The position numbers were made by a program, and so were the translations under genes. Shown in pieces: positions 6,894-16,226 of a stretch of DNA of 48,279 bases. The first letter of the stretch is position 1; each line of letters opens with the position of its first letter. The notes below the pieces were generated by a model that worked only from the letters and a program-made list of their open reading frames with translations, made no database searches and had not been told where the DNA came from. This DNA is from Bacillus mycoides (GTDB lineage: Bacteria > Bacillota > Bacilli > Bacillales > Bacillaceae_G). The stretch spans positions 1 to 48,279 of the forward strand of contig NZ_LXLV01000021.1 of the NCBI RefSeq assembly GCF_001757995.1. The letters run 5' to 3'.

Positions 6894-9842
6894 ATGAACG
6901 ACAGCATGGTTCATATTACAATTGACGGCAAAGAGTATAATGCTGAGCCTGGTTCAACTATACTGGGCATTATTAATGAGAACGGAATTGAACATCCACA
7001 AATTTGTTACGTGCCAGAAGTGGATCCTATTCAAACGTGTGATACTTGTATTGTAGAAGTTAACGGAAAGCTTGTGCGATCCTGTTCTACTGTAGTGACG
7101 AGCGGTATGAATATTGAGTTGTCCTCTATTAGTGCGAAGGCAGCACAACATGAGGCGATGGACCGTTTACTAGAAAATCATTTACTTTACTGTACGGTAT
7201 GTGACAACAATAACGGGAATTGTAAATTGCATAATACGGCAGAATTAATGGAAATTGAGCATCAAAAATATCCTTACGAACCAAAAGTTGAGACAGGCGA
7301 AGTTGATATGTCCCATCCATTTTACCGCTATGACCCGAATCAATGTATCGCATGCGGTCAATGTGTAGAGGTGTGTCAAAACTTACAAGTAAATGAAACG
7401 TTATCTATTGATTGGGAGGCAGAGCGCCCGCGTGTTATTTGGGACGAAGGAGTAGATATTAACGATTCTTCATGTGTAAGCTGCGGTCAATGTGTAACAA
7501 TTTGTCCTTGTAATGCATTAATGGAGAAATCGATGCTCGGTGAAGCTGGATTTATGACAGGGTTAAAACCGGATATTATGGGGCCTATGGTTGATCTTAT
7601 TAAAGAGGTTGAACCTGGATATAGCGGTATTTTCGCTGTGTCAGAAGTAGAAGCTGCAATGCGCGACACTCGTACGAAGAAGGCGAAAACAGTATGTACG
7701 TTTTGTGGTGTAGGTTGTTCATTTGAAGTATGGACGAAAGGGCGCAAAATTTTAAAGGTGCAACCAACTTCTGAGGCACCAGTTAATGCAATTTCTACTT
7801 GTGTAAAAGGAAAATTCGGTTGGGATTTCGTTAATTCTGAAAAAAGACTTACGAAACCTTTAATTCGTAAAAATGGAGTGTTCGTTGAATCAACTTGGGA
7901 AGAAGCGCTTAATGTAGTGGCGAATAAATTGGGCTCTATTAAAGAAGAGTACGGTAAAGGTTCTATCGGCTTTATTTCTTCTTCTAAAATTACGAATGAA
8001 GATAATTATGTTATTCAAAAATTAGCGCGTCAAGTGTTCGAAACGAATAACGTTGATAACTGTTCACGCTATTGTCAATCACCAGCGACAGATGGATTGT
8101 TCCGTACAATTGGTATGGGCGGAGATGCAGGGACGATTAAAGATATCGCACAATCGGGTCTTGTTATTATCGTCGGTTGTAATCCAACAGAAGGTCACCC
8201 AGTATTAGCGACTCGTGTGAAACGTGCGCATAAACTTCACGGTCAAAAACTAATTGTTGCAGATCTTCGTAAAACTGAAATGGCAGAGCGTTCAGATATC
8301 TTTATTAGTCCAAAGCAAGGAACAGACCAAGTATGGTTAATGGCTGTTACGAAATATATGATTGATCAAGATTGGCACGATCAGCAGTTCATCGACGAGA
8401 ATGTAAACTTCTTTGATGATTTCAAAGATAGTCTCGCGGAATATACGCTTGAATATGCAGAAGAGATTACAGGTATTTCAACAGAAACTCTCGTTAAAAT
8501 GGCAGAAATGATTCGTGATGCAGATGGTACGTGTATTCTTTGGGGAATGGGTGTAACGCAAAATACTGGTGGTTCAGATACTTCCGCTGCAATTTCAAAC
8601 TTACTTCTTGCAACAGGAAATTATCGCCGTCCAGGTGCTGGTGCATACCCGCTTCGAGGTCATAATAACGTACAAGGTGCTTGTGATATGGGAACACTTC
8701 CAGGCTGGCTTCCAGGATATCAGCACGTTACTGACGATGTAGAGCGTGCGAAATTTGAAATAGCTTACGGAGTAAAAATTGATAATAAACCAGGTCTAAA
8801 TAACATTGAAATGCTTCACGCAATTGATGAAGGAAAAATGAAAGCTATGTATCTTGTTGGAGAGGATATGGCTCTTGTAGATTCCAATGCAAATCACGTA
8901 CATGAAGTGTTATCAAGCCTTGAATTCTTTGTCGTTCAAGATGTGTTCCTTTCTAAAACAGCTCAATACGCTGATGTAGTATTACCAGCAGCGCCATCTC
9001 TTGAGAAAGAGGGTACTTTTACAAATACAGAACGTCGTGTACAAAGATTATATCAAGTACTTCCGGCGCTAGAAGATGCGAAACCAGACTGGTGGATCGT
9101 GCAGGCAATTGCTAATAAGTTAGGTGCAAACTGGAACTATAATCATCCAAGTGAAATCTTTGCTGAAATGGCGAGTTTATCACCACTATTCGCACACGCA
9201 AACTATGAAGTGCTTGAAGGGTGGAACAGTTTCCACTGGGGAAGTTTTGATGGAAGGAATACGCCGCTTCTATTCAAAGATGGATTTAACTTCCCAGACA
9301 AAAAGGCTCGTTTTGCGATAGCTGATTGGGTACGTCCTGCTGAATTCCCAGCAGAATACGATCTTCACATTAATAACGGTCGTATGCTGGAACATTTCCA
9401 TGAAGGGAACATGACAAATAAATCAACTGGTATTCAATCGAAAGTACCAGGTGTTTTCGTTGAAGTTTCTCCAGAATTAGCAAGGGAACGCGGAGTGAAA
9501 ACTGGTTCGTTAGTACGCCTTGTTTCTCCATTTGGAGCACTTAAATTACGTGCACTTGTAACAGATCGTGTAAAAGCGAATGAACTGTATTTACCGATGA
9601 ATTCGACTGATAAAGAATCGGCAATTAATTTCTTAACAGGTCCTGCCGTTGACTTACGTACAAACACGCCTGCATATAAACAAACGAAAGTACGTATGGA
9701 AGTGTTAGAAGTAGAAGGTGAAAATCCGATGCCAAAAACGAACCCACGTAATAAAAAGCGCCATCCTCAAAAAGGTATTGAGGTAAATCGTAAGTGGGCT
9801 CGTCCAGGATACGTACACTTAACGGATAAAGTGAAACTTTAA
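6894..9842 (+). CDS. fdhF: Formate dehydrogenase alpha subunit, molybdopterin/Fe-S (YrhE type)
   Basis: 982 residues that oxidise formate with a bis-molybdopterin cofactor. Domains in order: a [2Fe-2S] plant-type domain (C38, C49, C52, C64); a His-Cys3 cluster site (H95, C100, C103, C110); two [4Fe-4S] ferredoxin motifs (C151-C161, C194-C204); the molybdopterin oxidoreductase Fe4S4 segment (C268, C271, C275, C303); and the catalytic and C-terminal dinucleotide-binding domains. The active site reads NCSRYCQSP, so cysteine 394 stands where selenocysteine occurs in other families. The start is ATG 6894 after GGGGGAG; the upstream extension in frame runs through the leader hairpin and is discarded. 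No NADH-binding partner subunit follows, so the electron acceptor is unknown. Confidence 0.93.
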   Translation: MNDSMVHITIDGKEYNAEPGSTILGIINENGIEHPQICYVPEVDPIQTCDTCIVEVNGKLVRSCSTVVTSGMNIELSSISAKAAQHEAMDRLLENHLLYCTVCDNNNGNCKLHNTAELMEIEHQKYPYEPKVETGEVDMSHPFYRYDPNQCIACGQCVEVCQNLQVNETLSIDWEAERPRVIWDEGVDINDSSCVSCGQCVTICPCNALMEKSMLGEAGFMTGLKPDIMGPMVDLIKEVEPGYSGIFAVSEVEAAMRDTRTKKAKTVCTFCGVGCSFEVWTKGRKILKVQPTSEAPVNAISTCVKGKFGWDFVNSEKRLTKPLIRKNGVFVESTWEEALNVVANKLGSIKEEYGKGSIGFISSSKITNEDNYVIQKLARQVFETNNVDNCSRYCQSPATDGLFRTIGMGGDAGTIKDIAQSGLVIIVGCNPTEGHPVLATRVKRAHKLHGQKLIVADLRKTEMAERSDIFISPKQGTDQVWLMAVTKYMIDQDWHDQQFIDENVNFFDDFKDSLAEYTLEYAEEITGISTETLVKMAEMIRDADGTCILWGMGVTQNTGGSDTSAAISNLLLATGNYRRPGAGAYPLRGHNNVQGACDMGTLPGWLPGYQHVTDDVERAKFEIAYGVKIDNKPGLNNIEMLHAIDEGKMKAMYLVGEDMALVDSNANHVHEVLSSLEFFVVQDVFLSKTAQYADVVLPAAPSLEKEGTFTNTERRVQRLYQVLPALEDAKPDWWIVQAIANKLGANWNYNHPSEIFAEMASLSPLFAHANYEVLEGWNSFHWGSFDGRNTPLLFKDGFNFPDKKARFAIADWVRPAEFPAEYDLHINNGRMLEHFHEGNMTNKSTGIQSKVPGVFVEVSPELARERGVKTGSLVRLVSPFGALKLRALVTDRVKANELYLPMNSTDKESAINFLTGPAVDLRTNTPAYKQTKVRMEVLEVEGENPMPKTNPRNKKRHPQKGIEVNRKWARPGYVHLTDKVKL

Positions 9843-9874
9843 TCAGTGGGGGTTTTCTTTATCTCCCACTGATT
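9841..9874 (+). terminator. Hairpin after fdhF
   Basis: AATCAGTGGG (9841-9850, overlapping the stop) pairs with CCCACTGATT (9865-9874), and extra G-C pairs can extend it inward. No T-run follows, so it may be a partial terminator or mRNA stabiliser between fdhF and the DUF1641 gene. Confidence 0.5.
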
Positions 9875-9985
9875 ATTAGCCTTCACCAATCGGGCTTTTA
9901 CGGGCAGCCCAACCCCCACCTAACTTCTTTGCTTTCGTTGAATTTTGAGGTAGGGGTCTTACTGCCCGCAAATAGCGGGATAAAT
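9841..9985. repeat. Multi-hairpin intergenic repeat, bcr-like
   Basis: Three nested structures fill the gap: the 9841-9874 stem; CGGGCAG (about 9901-9907) with CTGCCCG (about 9962-9968) enclosing CCCCCACCT paired with AGGTAGGGG; and CCCGC with GCGGG just before the ribosome binding site. From memory, very similar elements are scattered between genes in B. cereus-group genomes. The family name was not verified here. Confidence 0.5.
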
Positions 9986-10002
9986 AGGGAGGAGAAAAGA
10001 AT

Positions 10003-10485
10003 ATGGCAGCACCTATTCAAGCGATCCACAAGCAGGAGCTAACTGAGGAAGAACTCAAACAACAAAAACTCGAAGATTTAAAAGAACTGCTAGCTAATAA
10101 TGAAGATGCTTTAAATCAAATGTTTAATATAGTAGGTGAACTAAATGACATTGGGATGCTGGAAGCTGCAAATTCTATGCTGAAAGCGAAAGAACCAATC
10201 GCAAAAATTGTTCTAGGTCAAGTCACTCGTGAACCTGTTACAAATTTAATTAATAATATGATGGGCGCTGCAGGTGCTTTAACAGAACTTGACCCAGAAC
10301 TTACGAAAAAGCTTATAGGTAGTTTATTAGTAGGGCTGGAAGAAGGTAATGAGCATCTGCAAAGTAATAAAAAGGTTGGGGTATTCGATCTTATGAAAGT
10401 ACTGAAGGATCCAGATATTAATCGTGCTATCGGATTTGGTCTTCATTTCTTAAAAGGTATGGGTAAAGGGTTAAAAGAAGAATAG
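10003..10485 (+). CDS. DUF1641 protein, formate dehydrogenase-associated (YrhD-like)
   Basis: 160 residues, mostly helical and soluble. It has the DUF1641 signature region (GAAGALTELDPELTKKLIGSL and a C-terminal GFGLHFLKGMGKGLKEE). In Bacillus the homologue YrhD is encoded immediately after the formate dehydrogenase alpha subunit, as here, which suggests a small subunit, chaperone or electron-transfer adaptor; no biochemical role is established. The start follows AGGGAGGAGAA. The 160-base gap before it is filled by a hairpin repeat, so its level relative to fdhF may be reduced. Confidence 0.85.
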   Translation: MAAPIQAIHKQELTEEELKQQKLEDLKELLANNEDALNQMFNIVGELNDIGMLEAANSMLKAKEPIAKIVLGQVTREPVTNLINNMMGAAGALTELDPELTKKLIGSLLVGLEEGNEHLQSNKKVGVFDLMKVLKDPDINRAIGFGLHFLKGMGKGLKEE

Positions 10486-10544
10486 ATAAGCAACAATAAT
10501 AGTATTTCATATGTTGTTTGCGTACTTGAGATAATTGTACAAGA

Positions 10545-10595
10545 TGATCCATTTCGTCTCATTATTAAATAGTTTAGGCGAAATGGTCATTTTGT
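10545..10595 (+). terminator. Probable terminator after the DUF1641 gene
   Basis: TGATCCATTTCGTCT (10545-10559) pairs with AGGCGAAATGGTCA (10576-10589), with one bulged base, followed by TTTTGTT. It separates fdhF-DUF1641 from the DUF2294-fdhD pair. Confidence 0.6.
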
Positions 10596-10635
10596 TAAAA
10601 TAGTTGTGATGGAATAACTAGGAAGGAATGAGAGT

Positions 10636-10980
10636 ATGTCAAAAATGGTACATGAATTTAATGATATGATCCGAAAGCTTCGCAAAGAGTTGTTTGGGAA
10701 AGGACCGGAACGAATTCATACTGTATTTACTGAAAACATGGCGATTGCTACACTTTATGGGAATTTGACACCTACAGAGAAATTCATTTCGGGAACTATG
10801 GATGGTGCGGAAATGGTTCATATGGCTCGAACGAAAATGATTCAAGAAGTGTATGTGGCTAATCCTCATGAACATTTAGAAAAACTTGTTGGTGCGAAGT
10901 TAGTTCATCTGTTTTCTGATATGAAAGTAGATGAAGATATTGCAGTTTCCGTGTTTGTTTTTGATAAAAATATAACGTGA
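10636..10980 (+). CDS. DUF2294 family protein
   Basis: 114 residues with no membrane segment or signal peptide. The FGKGPERIHTVFTENMAIATLYGNLTP segment and the C-terminal HLFSDMKVDEDIAVSVFVF segment match the DUF2294 family, small proteins often found beside formate dehydrogenase or Na+-related genes in Bacillus; function unknown. The start follows AGGAAGGAATGAG. The stop lies only 16 bases before the fdhD start, so the two are very likely co-transcribed. Confidence 0.75.
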   Translation: MSKMVHEFNDMIRKLRKELFGKGPERIHTVFTENMAIATLYGNLTPTEKFISGTMDGAEMVHMARTKMIQEVYVANPHEHLEKLVGAKLVHLFSDMKVDEDIAVSVFVFDKNIT

Positions 10981-10996
10981 GAGAAGGATGCTCATC

Positions 10997-11794
10997 GTGA
11001 AATCGATTCAGGTGGAACGGAATATTTTCAAATATGAGCAAGGGGAATTTAAACATATAGAGGACAGCATTGTAACAGAGTTTCCTGTTACGGTTAAAAT
11101 TAATGGCCAGGAATTTGTTACAATGGTTAGTACTCCGGAGTATATTGAAGATATGGTAATTGGCTTTTTAGCCTCTGAAGGCATTATCCGAAAGTATGAA
11201 GATATTGATGAAATATGGGTACAGGAAAAAGAAGGGTATGTACATGTAAAAACGATGAAAATCAATCCTTATTATCGTGACATGCAAAACAAACGTTATA
11301 TTACTTCGTGCTGTGGAATGAGTAGGCAAGGATTTGTTTTTGCGAACGATGCGCTGACGGCGAAAGAGATGAGTGATATTCGTGTAAAGATCTCTGCCGA
11401 GGATTGTTTTCGGCTAATGAATGATATGCAACAATCTGCGTCTACGTTTCAACATACAGGCGGCGTTCATAATGCAGCTTTATGTGATGTGAGTGGAATT
11501 GTTTTAAGCCGCATGGATATAGGAAGACATAACGCTTTAGACAAAATTTACGGCTATTGCTTAAAAAATAACATTTCGATTGGTGATAAAGTTATTGTTT
11601 TTAGTGGACGTATCTCTTCTGAAATTCTATTAAAAGTTGCGAAAATTGGCTGTGAAGTAATATTGTCAAAATCAGCTCCAACTGAGTTAGCACTTGAGCT
11701 AGCGGAGCAGTTAGGGATTACTACAATAGGCTTCATTCGTAATAAATCTTTAAATATATATACGCATCCAGAGCGGATTATAAATATAAAATAA
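10997..11794 (+). CDS. fdhD: FdhD sulfurtransferase for formate dehydrogenase maturation
   Basis: 265 residues. FdhD carries sulfur from a cysteine desulfurase to the molybdenum cofactor of formate dehydrogenase, making it active. The family cysteine pair is in [11 protein letters not shown], and the [13 protein letters not shown] and [13 protein letters not shown] blocks of the active fold are intact. The start is taken as GTG 10997, nine bases after GAGAAGG; the ATG at 10988 touches that site directly and is unlikely. It sits between DUF2294 and moaA, consistent with one operon serving the upstream dehydrogenase. Confidence 0.9.
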   Translation: MKSIQVERNIFKYEQGEFKHIEDSIVTEFPVTVKINGQEFVTMVSTPEYIEDMVIGFLASEGIIRKYEDIDEIWVQEKEGYVHVKTMKINPYYRDMQNKRYITSCCGMSRQGFVFANDALTAKEMSDIRVKISAEDCFRLMNDMQQSASTFQHTGGVHNAALCDVSGIVLSRMDIGRHNALDKIYGYCLKNNISIGDKVIVFSGRISSEILLKVAKIGCEVILSKSAPTELALELAEQLGITTIGFIRNKSLNIYTHPERIINIK

Positions 11795-11814
11795 GTAGAA
11801 ACGAGGCAATAATC

Positions 11815-12831
11815 ATGAAATCTGTCACATTAGACAAATTAGAGCGTCCTTTAAAGGATTTACGTATTTCTGTCACTGATCGCTGTAATTTTCGCTGTCG
11901 ATATTGTATGCCAGAAGAGATATTTGGTCGTGATTATTCTTTTTTGTCTAATGATAAAATTTTATCTTTTGATGAAATTGAAAGGATTACACGTATTTTC
12001 GTTTCTTTAGGTGTCAGAAAGTTACGTATTACTGGGGGAGAGCCTTTACTTCGAAAAGACCTACCTGAACTCATACAGCGGTTAAATGAAATTGATGGCG
12101 TAGAGGATATTGGTTTAACGACAAATGGATCATTACTTAAAAAATTTGCTCCAGATTTATATAAGGCGGGTTTATCTCGTGTGACAGTTAGTTTAGACTC
12201 ATTAAATGAAGAGCGCTTCTCTTATTTAAATGGGAATAGAAGTAAAGTGAAAACTGTTCTTGCAGGAATACAGGCTGCAGCGGAAGCCGGAATGAAAATT
12301 AAAATGAACATGGTTGTTCAAAAAGGGAAAAATGAACAAGACATCGTTCAGATGGCAGAGTACTTTAAAGAGAATAAGCATATCCTTCGGTTCATTGAAT
12401 ATATGGATGTCGGTAATTATAACGGCTGGGAATTAGGCGAAGTAGTTTCTAAGCAAGAAATACTAAAGATGATTAATGAAGTTATGCCGCTTGAAAAAAT
12501 TGAGGCGAACTATCCTGGTGAAGTTGCGACACGTTATCGCTATATCGGTAGTGATGAAGAAATAGGAATTATTTCATCTGTAACAGATTCGTTCTGCTCA
12601 TCATGTACAAGAGCACGTATTTCCGCAGAAGGAAAATTGTATACATGTTTGTTTGCTTCTAAAGGAAACAATCTTAAAGAATTACTTCGCTCTGGATATA
12701 CGGATGAGGAAATTACTAATGTTATTAGTGACATTTGGAATAATCGTTCAGACCGTTATTCAGATGAACGGTTAAGCGATACGAATAAAAAAACAATGCC
12801 GAAAATTGAAATGTCGCATATCGGTGGCTGA
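11815..12831 (+). CDS. moaA: GTP 3',8-cyclase MoaA (radical SAM)
   Basis: 338 residues, first step of molybdenum cofactor synthesis from GTP. The N-terminal radical-SAM cluster motif is CNFRCRYC (C24, C28, C31), followed by the SAM-binding [12 protein letters not shown] second C-terminal [4Fe-4S] site contains [12 protein letters not shown] plus a later cysteine in LYTCLF. The protein ends in the GG pair required for activity (HIGG). It begins 20 bases after fdhD. A hairpin follows the gene. Confidence 0.95.
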   Translation: MKSVTLDKLERPLKDLRISVTDRCNFRCRYCMPEEIFGRDYSFLSNDKILSFDEIERITRIFVSLGVRKLRITGGEPLLRKDLPELIQRLNEIDGVEDIGLTTNGSLLKKFAPDLYKAGLSRVTVSLDSLNEERFSYLNGNRSKVKTVLAGIQAAAEAGMKIKMNMVVQKGKNEQDIVQMAEYFKENKHILRFIEYMDVGNYNGWELGEVVSKQEILKMINEVMPLEKIEANYPGEVATRYRYIGSDEEIGIISSVTDSFCSSCTRARISAEGKLYTCLFASKGNNLKELLRSGYTDEEITNVISDIWNNRSDRYSDERLSDTNKKTMPKIEMSHIGG

Positions 12832-12875
12832 GAAACTACTATGAATGTAGACTCTCTTTGTTAACGTAAATAGTG

Positions 12876-12902
12876 GAAAGTGTGCAAGTTTTGTACACTT
12901 TC
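12876..12902 (+). terminator. Hairpin after moaA
   Basis: GAAAGTGTGC (12876-12885) pairs with GTACACTTTC (12893-12902) with one wobble and a seven-base loop. The T-run is weak, so this may be a leaky terminator. Confidence 0.5.
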
Positions 12903-12958
12903 TATGAGTATAGTAAAAATGATGATTGATATTTCTGTAAGAGATATGCAGAGAGATT

Positions 12959-13012
12959 AAGCAGCATTCAAAAATCCTTACGATGTTAAGGGTTTTTGGT
13001 GCTGCTTTTTTT
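12959..13012 (+). terminator. Strong terminator directly before the FNT channel gene
   Basis: AAGCAGCATTCAAAAATCCTTA pairs over about 20 bp with the stretch from 12987 to 13007, loop CGATGT, followed by a run of T to 13012. It ends 14 bases before the ribosome binding site of the formate/nitrite channel gene. The placement parallels the hairpin before fdhF, so it may be an attenuator and not only the end of the moaA transcript. Confidence 0.75.
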
Positions 13013-13038
13013 AGATGAGAAAAATGGAGGAATTAGTT

Positions 13039-13833
13039 ATGGCATTTCATAAACCGGAACAAATTGCTGCGCTTGTGATTGAATCCGGTGTTCAAAAGGT
13101 AAGGCAACCGTTATCCGCAATGCTTATTCTTGGTTTTTTAGGAGGAGCATTCATTTCGTTAGGATTTTTACTTAATATTCGTGTTCTAGGTAATGTACCA
13201 GAGCAGTGGGGAAGTTTAGTCAATTTTATAGGAGGAGCGGTTTTTCCTATTGGACTTATGCTCGTTGTTTTAGCGGGAGGAGAATTAATTACGGGAAATA
13301 TGATGTCGATGGCCATGGCACTGTATGCGCGGAAAATTTCATTGAAACATGTGTTACACAATTGGGCCTGGATTACTTTAACTAACTTCGTGGGTGCACT
13401 TTTCGTAGCGTATTGTTTCGGTCATCTTGGCGGGTTAACTGAGGGTGCGTATTTAAATAAGACGATAGCGATAGCTCAAGATAAGTTACATGAATCTTTC
13501 GGGAGAACGTTAATTTTAGCAATTGGTTGTAACTGGCTCGTTTGTCTTGCAATTTGGTTAGCTTACGGAACGAACGATTTAATTGGGAAGATTGTTGGAA
13601 TTTGGATTCCGATTATGGCTTTTGTCGTAATTGGATTTCAGCAAGTAGTAGCAAATATGTTTGTCATTTCAGCCGTTATTTTTGCCGGGCATCTTACGTG
13701 GATGGATCTTGCTAAAAACTTTGTGCCTGTCTTTATCGGAAATGTAATTGGAGGAGCTGGATTTGTTGGATTCGCTTATTTTTCTTGTTATCAGAAACAA
13801 AGTGCTACCGAAAAAGATGTATTGAAAAAATAA
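13039..13833 (+). CDS. Formate/nitrite transporter (FNT/FocA family)
   Basis: 264 residues with six membrane helices. FNT signatures: QPLSAMLILGFLGGAFISLG, AGGELITGNMMSMA, NWLVCLAIWLAYG and GFQQVVANMF. FNT pentamers pass formate, nitrite or related anions. Threonine 85 matches the conserved Thr of FocA, but the conserved central histidine (FocA GFEH) is glutamine 202 here (GFQQ), so gating or proton coupling may differ. The start is ATG 13039, eight bases after GGAGG; the longer frame starts inside the terminator tail. Between moaA and moeB, it probably supplies formate to, or balances it for, the encoded dehydrogenase. YrhG of B. subtilis is a plausible relative. Confidence 0.9.
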   Translation: MAFHKPEQIAALVIESGVQKVRQPLSAMLILGFLGGAFISLGFLLNIRVLGNVPEQWGSLVNFIGGAVFPIGLMLVVLAGGELITGNMMSMAMALYARKISLKHVLHNWAWITLTNFVGALFVAYCFGHLGGLTEGAYLNKTIAIAQDKLHESFGRTLILAIGCNWLVCLAIWLAYGTNDLIGKIVGIWIPIMAFVVIGFQQVVANMFVISAVIFAGHLTWMDLAKNFVPVFIGNVIGGAGFVGFAYFSCYQKQSATEKDVLKK

Positions 13834-13876
13834 TAGTAATTGAAGCGGATTTTCTAAATGAAAGGAAGGCTACCTC

Positions 13877-14893
13877 ATGATAGAACGGTATTCACGACAA
13901 CAGTTGTTCACTCCTATTGGAAGTAAAGGCCAAGAGAAGATTAGAAATAAGCATGTGTTGATAGTCGGGGCAGGTGCATTAGGAAGTGCAAGTGCGGAAA
14001 GCTTTGTGCGTGCAGGTATCGGGAAATTAACGATTATTGATCGCGATTACGTAGAATGGAGCAATTTACAGCGGCAACAACTTTACGCTGAACAAGATGC
14101 GATAGAAAAGTTGCCAAAAGTAATCGCAGCGCAGAATCGTTTAAAACAAATCAATTCAGACGTGCAAATTCAAGCTCTTGTAATGGATGCAAGAGTAGAT
14201 AATATGGAATCTTTATTGGACGGTGTTGATGTCATTATTGATGCCACAGATAATTTCGATATTAGGTTCGTGATCAATGACTTATCACAAAAATATAATA
14301 TTCCTTGGATTTACGGTTCTTGTGTCGGAAGTTATGGCATGAGCTATACAATTATTCCGAAGAAAACACCGTGCTTACATTGTGTGTTGAAAAGTGTTCC
14401 TGTTACAGGGGCGACGTGTGACACAGTTGGAATTATTAGTCCTGCCGTTCAAATCGTCGCAGCATACCAAGTAGCAGAAACATTCAAAATTTTAGTAGAA
14501 GATTACGAAGCAGTTAGGAAAACATTTTTAATGTTTGATATATGGAGTAATCAACATCATTCTATTAAACTAGGGAAAATCAAAACGGAAGACTGCCCTT
14601 CGTGCGGAACAAATAGAACTTATCCTTATTTATCATACGAAAATCAAACGAAGACAGCTGTTTTATGCGGAAGAAATACAGTTCAAATTAGACCGGCGCA
14701 TAATAGTCATTACAACTTTGGTGAGTTAGAAAAAGTATTAAAGAACCACGGGAAAGTAGATCGAAATCCATATTTGCTATCTTGCCAACTAGACGATTAC
14801 CGCATGGTCATTTTTCAAGATGGTCGTGTATTTATTCATGGAACGAATGAAATCCCAAAAGCGAAACAACTATACTATCGGTTATTAGGCTAA
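13877..14893 (+). CDS. moeB: MoeB/ThiF-type adenylyltransferase
   Basis: 338 residues. The E1-like fold has the ATP-binding VLIVGAGALGSASAESFV near residue 30 and IDATDNFDIRFVIND near 115. Zinc is held by cysteine pairs (CLHC, CPSC), and the transfer cysteine lies in TGATCDTVGI. A C-terminal region of about 80 residues (AVLCGRNTVQIRP onward) is typical of the longer Bacillus ThiF/MoeB proteins. The protein adenylates the C-terminal glycine of MoaD; its position among moeA, moaE and moaD supports MoeB over ThiF. The start follows AAAGGAAGG. Confidence 0.88.
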   Translation: MIERYSRQQLFTPIGSKGQEKIRNKHVLIVGAGALGSASAESFVRAGIGKLTIIDRDYVEWSNLQRQQLYAEQDAIEKLPKVIAAQNRLKQINSDVQIQALVMDARVDNMESLLDGVDVIIDATDNFDIRFVINDLSQKYNIPWIYGSCVGSYGMSYTIIPKKTPCLHCVLKSVPVTGATCDTVGIISPAVQIVAAYQVAETFKILVEDYEAVRKTFLMFDIWSNQHHSIKLGKIKTEDCPSCGTNRTYPYLSYENQTKTAVLCGRNTVQIRPAHNSHYNFGELEKVLKNHGKVDRNPYLLSCQLDDYRMVIFQDGRVFIHGTNEIPKAKQLYYRLLG

Positions 14894-14909
14894 TAGAAAG
14901 GGATTGGTA

Positions 14910-16226
14910 ATGATGGAAAGAAGAGTGCCAATTACAGTTGAAGAGGCTGTCCGTAAAGTAATGGGATTTGCTAATTGTGGTGTAAAAGAACTAGTACCAC
15001 TTGAATTAGCATACGGGCGAACATTAGCAAACGATTTAGTAGCTGATCACGATGTTCCTTCCTTCGATCGCTCGCCATATGATGGATTTGCTATTAGGGC
15101 TGAAGATACTTTACGAGCTAGTCGTGAGAATCCAATTGTATTTGAAGTCATCGGTGAAATTGGAGCAGGTTCCGTATTTCCTACAGAGGTAGGGGCATTC
15201 CAAGCAGTTCGAATTATGACGGGGGCACAAATTCCGAAAGGGTGTAACGCGGTCGTCATGCTAGAACTGACTCGTCATCGTCAATATGAGAATATCGGAA
15301 AAAGTTATATGGAAGTGAAACGCTCATTTAAAGAGGGGGACAATATTTCCTTTCAAGGTGAAGATGCACGTAAAGGAACCGTTCTCGTAAAAAGAGGTTG
15401 TTACATTAACCCAGGTATTTCAGCTCTTCTTGCTACATTCGGTTATAGCGAAGTGCCAGTTGCGAAAAAGCCAGTCATTGGAATATTAGCGACTGGAAGT
15501 GAACTTCTCGATGTAAATGAAGAACTACAACCTGGGGAAATTCGAAATAGTAATACGTACATGATATCGTCTCAAATTCGAAGAGCAGGTGGAAGAGTAA
15601 AATACTTCGGGAAGTTTAGCGACGATTTTCATACGTGCTACGAAGCAGTGAAAAAAGCGTTAAGAGAAGCTGATATGTTAATTACAACTGGTGGTGTTTC
15701 AGTAGGCGACTATGACTATTTGCCAGCTATATATGAAAAATTAGGCGCATCAGTTCTTTTTAATAAAGTAGCCATGCGGCCGGGGAGTGTCACGACTGTA
15801 GCGCAATTAAAAGGAAAATTATTATTCGGATTATCAGGTAATCCTTCTGCTTGTTACGTAGGTTTTGAATTATTCGTAAAACCTAGCATTCGTACGTATA
15901 TGTTTAGTGAAAAGCCGCATGTAAAGCGAGAAAAAGCAATACTCGGAGAAGATTTTCTAAAACCTAATCCATTTACAAGATTTGTACGAGCAAAGCTGAA
16001 ATATAACGAAGGACAACTAATCGCTTATCCTTCAGGATTTGATAAATCTAGTTCCGTTTCTTCATTAGCGGAATCAAATATTTTTATCGTACTACTAGGC
16101 GGAACGAGAGGATATAAGAAAGGAATGTTTGTAGATGTTCTCTTATTAGAAGATAACGAAGGTAGTGAATGGCCTTGGACATTCCGTAAAGTGGGGAGAG
16201 GTTTTGATGGGACAAGTACTATTTGA
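14910..16226 (+). CDS. moeA: Molybdopterin molybdenumtransferase MoeA
   Basis: 438 residues; inserts molybdate into adenylated molybdopterin. Signatures seen: DVPSFDRSPYDGFAIRAED, VRIMTGAQIPKGCNAVV, GILATGSELLD, TTGGVSVGDYDYLP and LSGNPSACYVGFE. The start is set at ATG 14910, seven bases after AAAGGG; a TTG two codons upstream is less well placed. Its last 20 bases overlap the start of moaE, so translation is probably coupled. No mogA/moaB gene, the usual partner that adenylates molybdopterin, is in this window. Confidence 0.95.
   Translation: MMERRVPITVEEAVRKVMGFANCGVKELVPLELAYGRTLANDLVADHDVPSFDRSPYDGFAIRAEDTLRASRENPIVFEVIGEIGAGSVFPTEVGAFQAVRIMTGAQIPKGCNAVVMLELTRHRQYENIGKSYMEVKRSFKEGDNISFQGEDARKGTVLVKRGCYINPGISALLATFGYSEVPVAKKPVIGILATGSELLDVNEELQPGEIRNSNTYMISSQIRRAGGRVKYFGKFSDDFHTCYEAVKKALREADMLITTGGVSVGDYDYLPAIYEKLGASVLFNKVAMRPGSVTTVAQLKGKLLFGLSGNPSACYVGFELFVKPSIRTYMFSEKPHVKREKAILGEDFLKPNPFTRFVRAKLKYNEGQLIAYPSGFDKSSSVSSLAESNIFIVLLGGTRGYKKGMFVDVLLLEDNEGSEWPWTFRKVGRGFDGTSTI

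Noticed and set aside
8072-8090. Selenocysteine in the formate dehydrogenase
   Set aside because: The active-site codon is TGT (Cys394), not TGA, and no SECIS element is needed.
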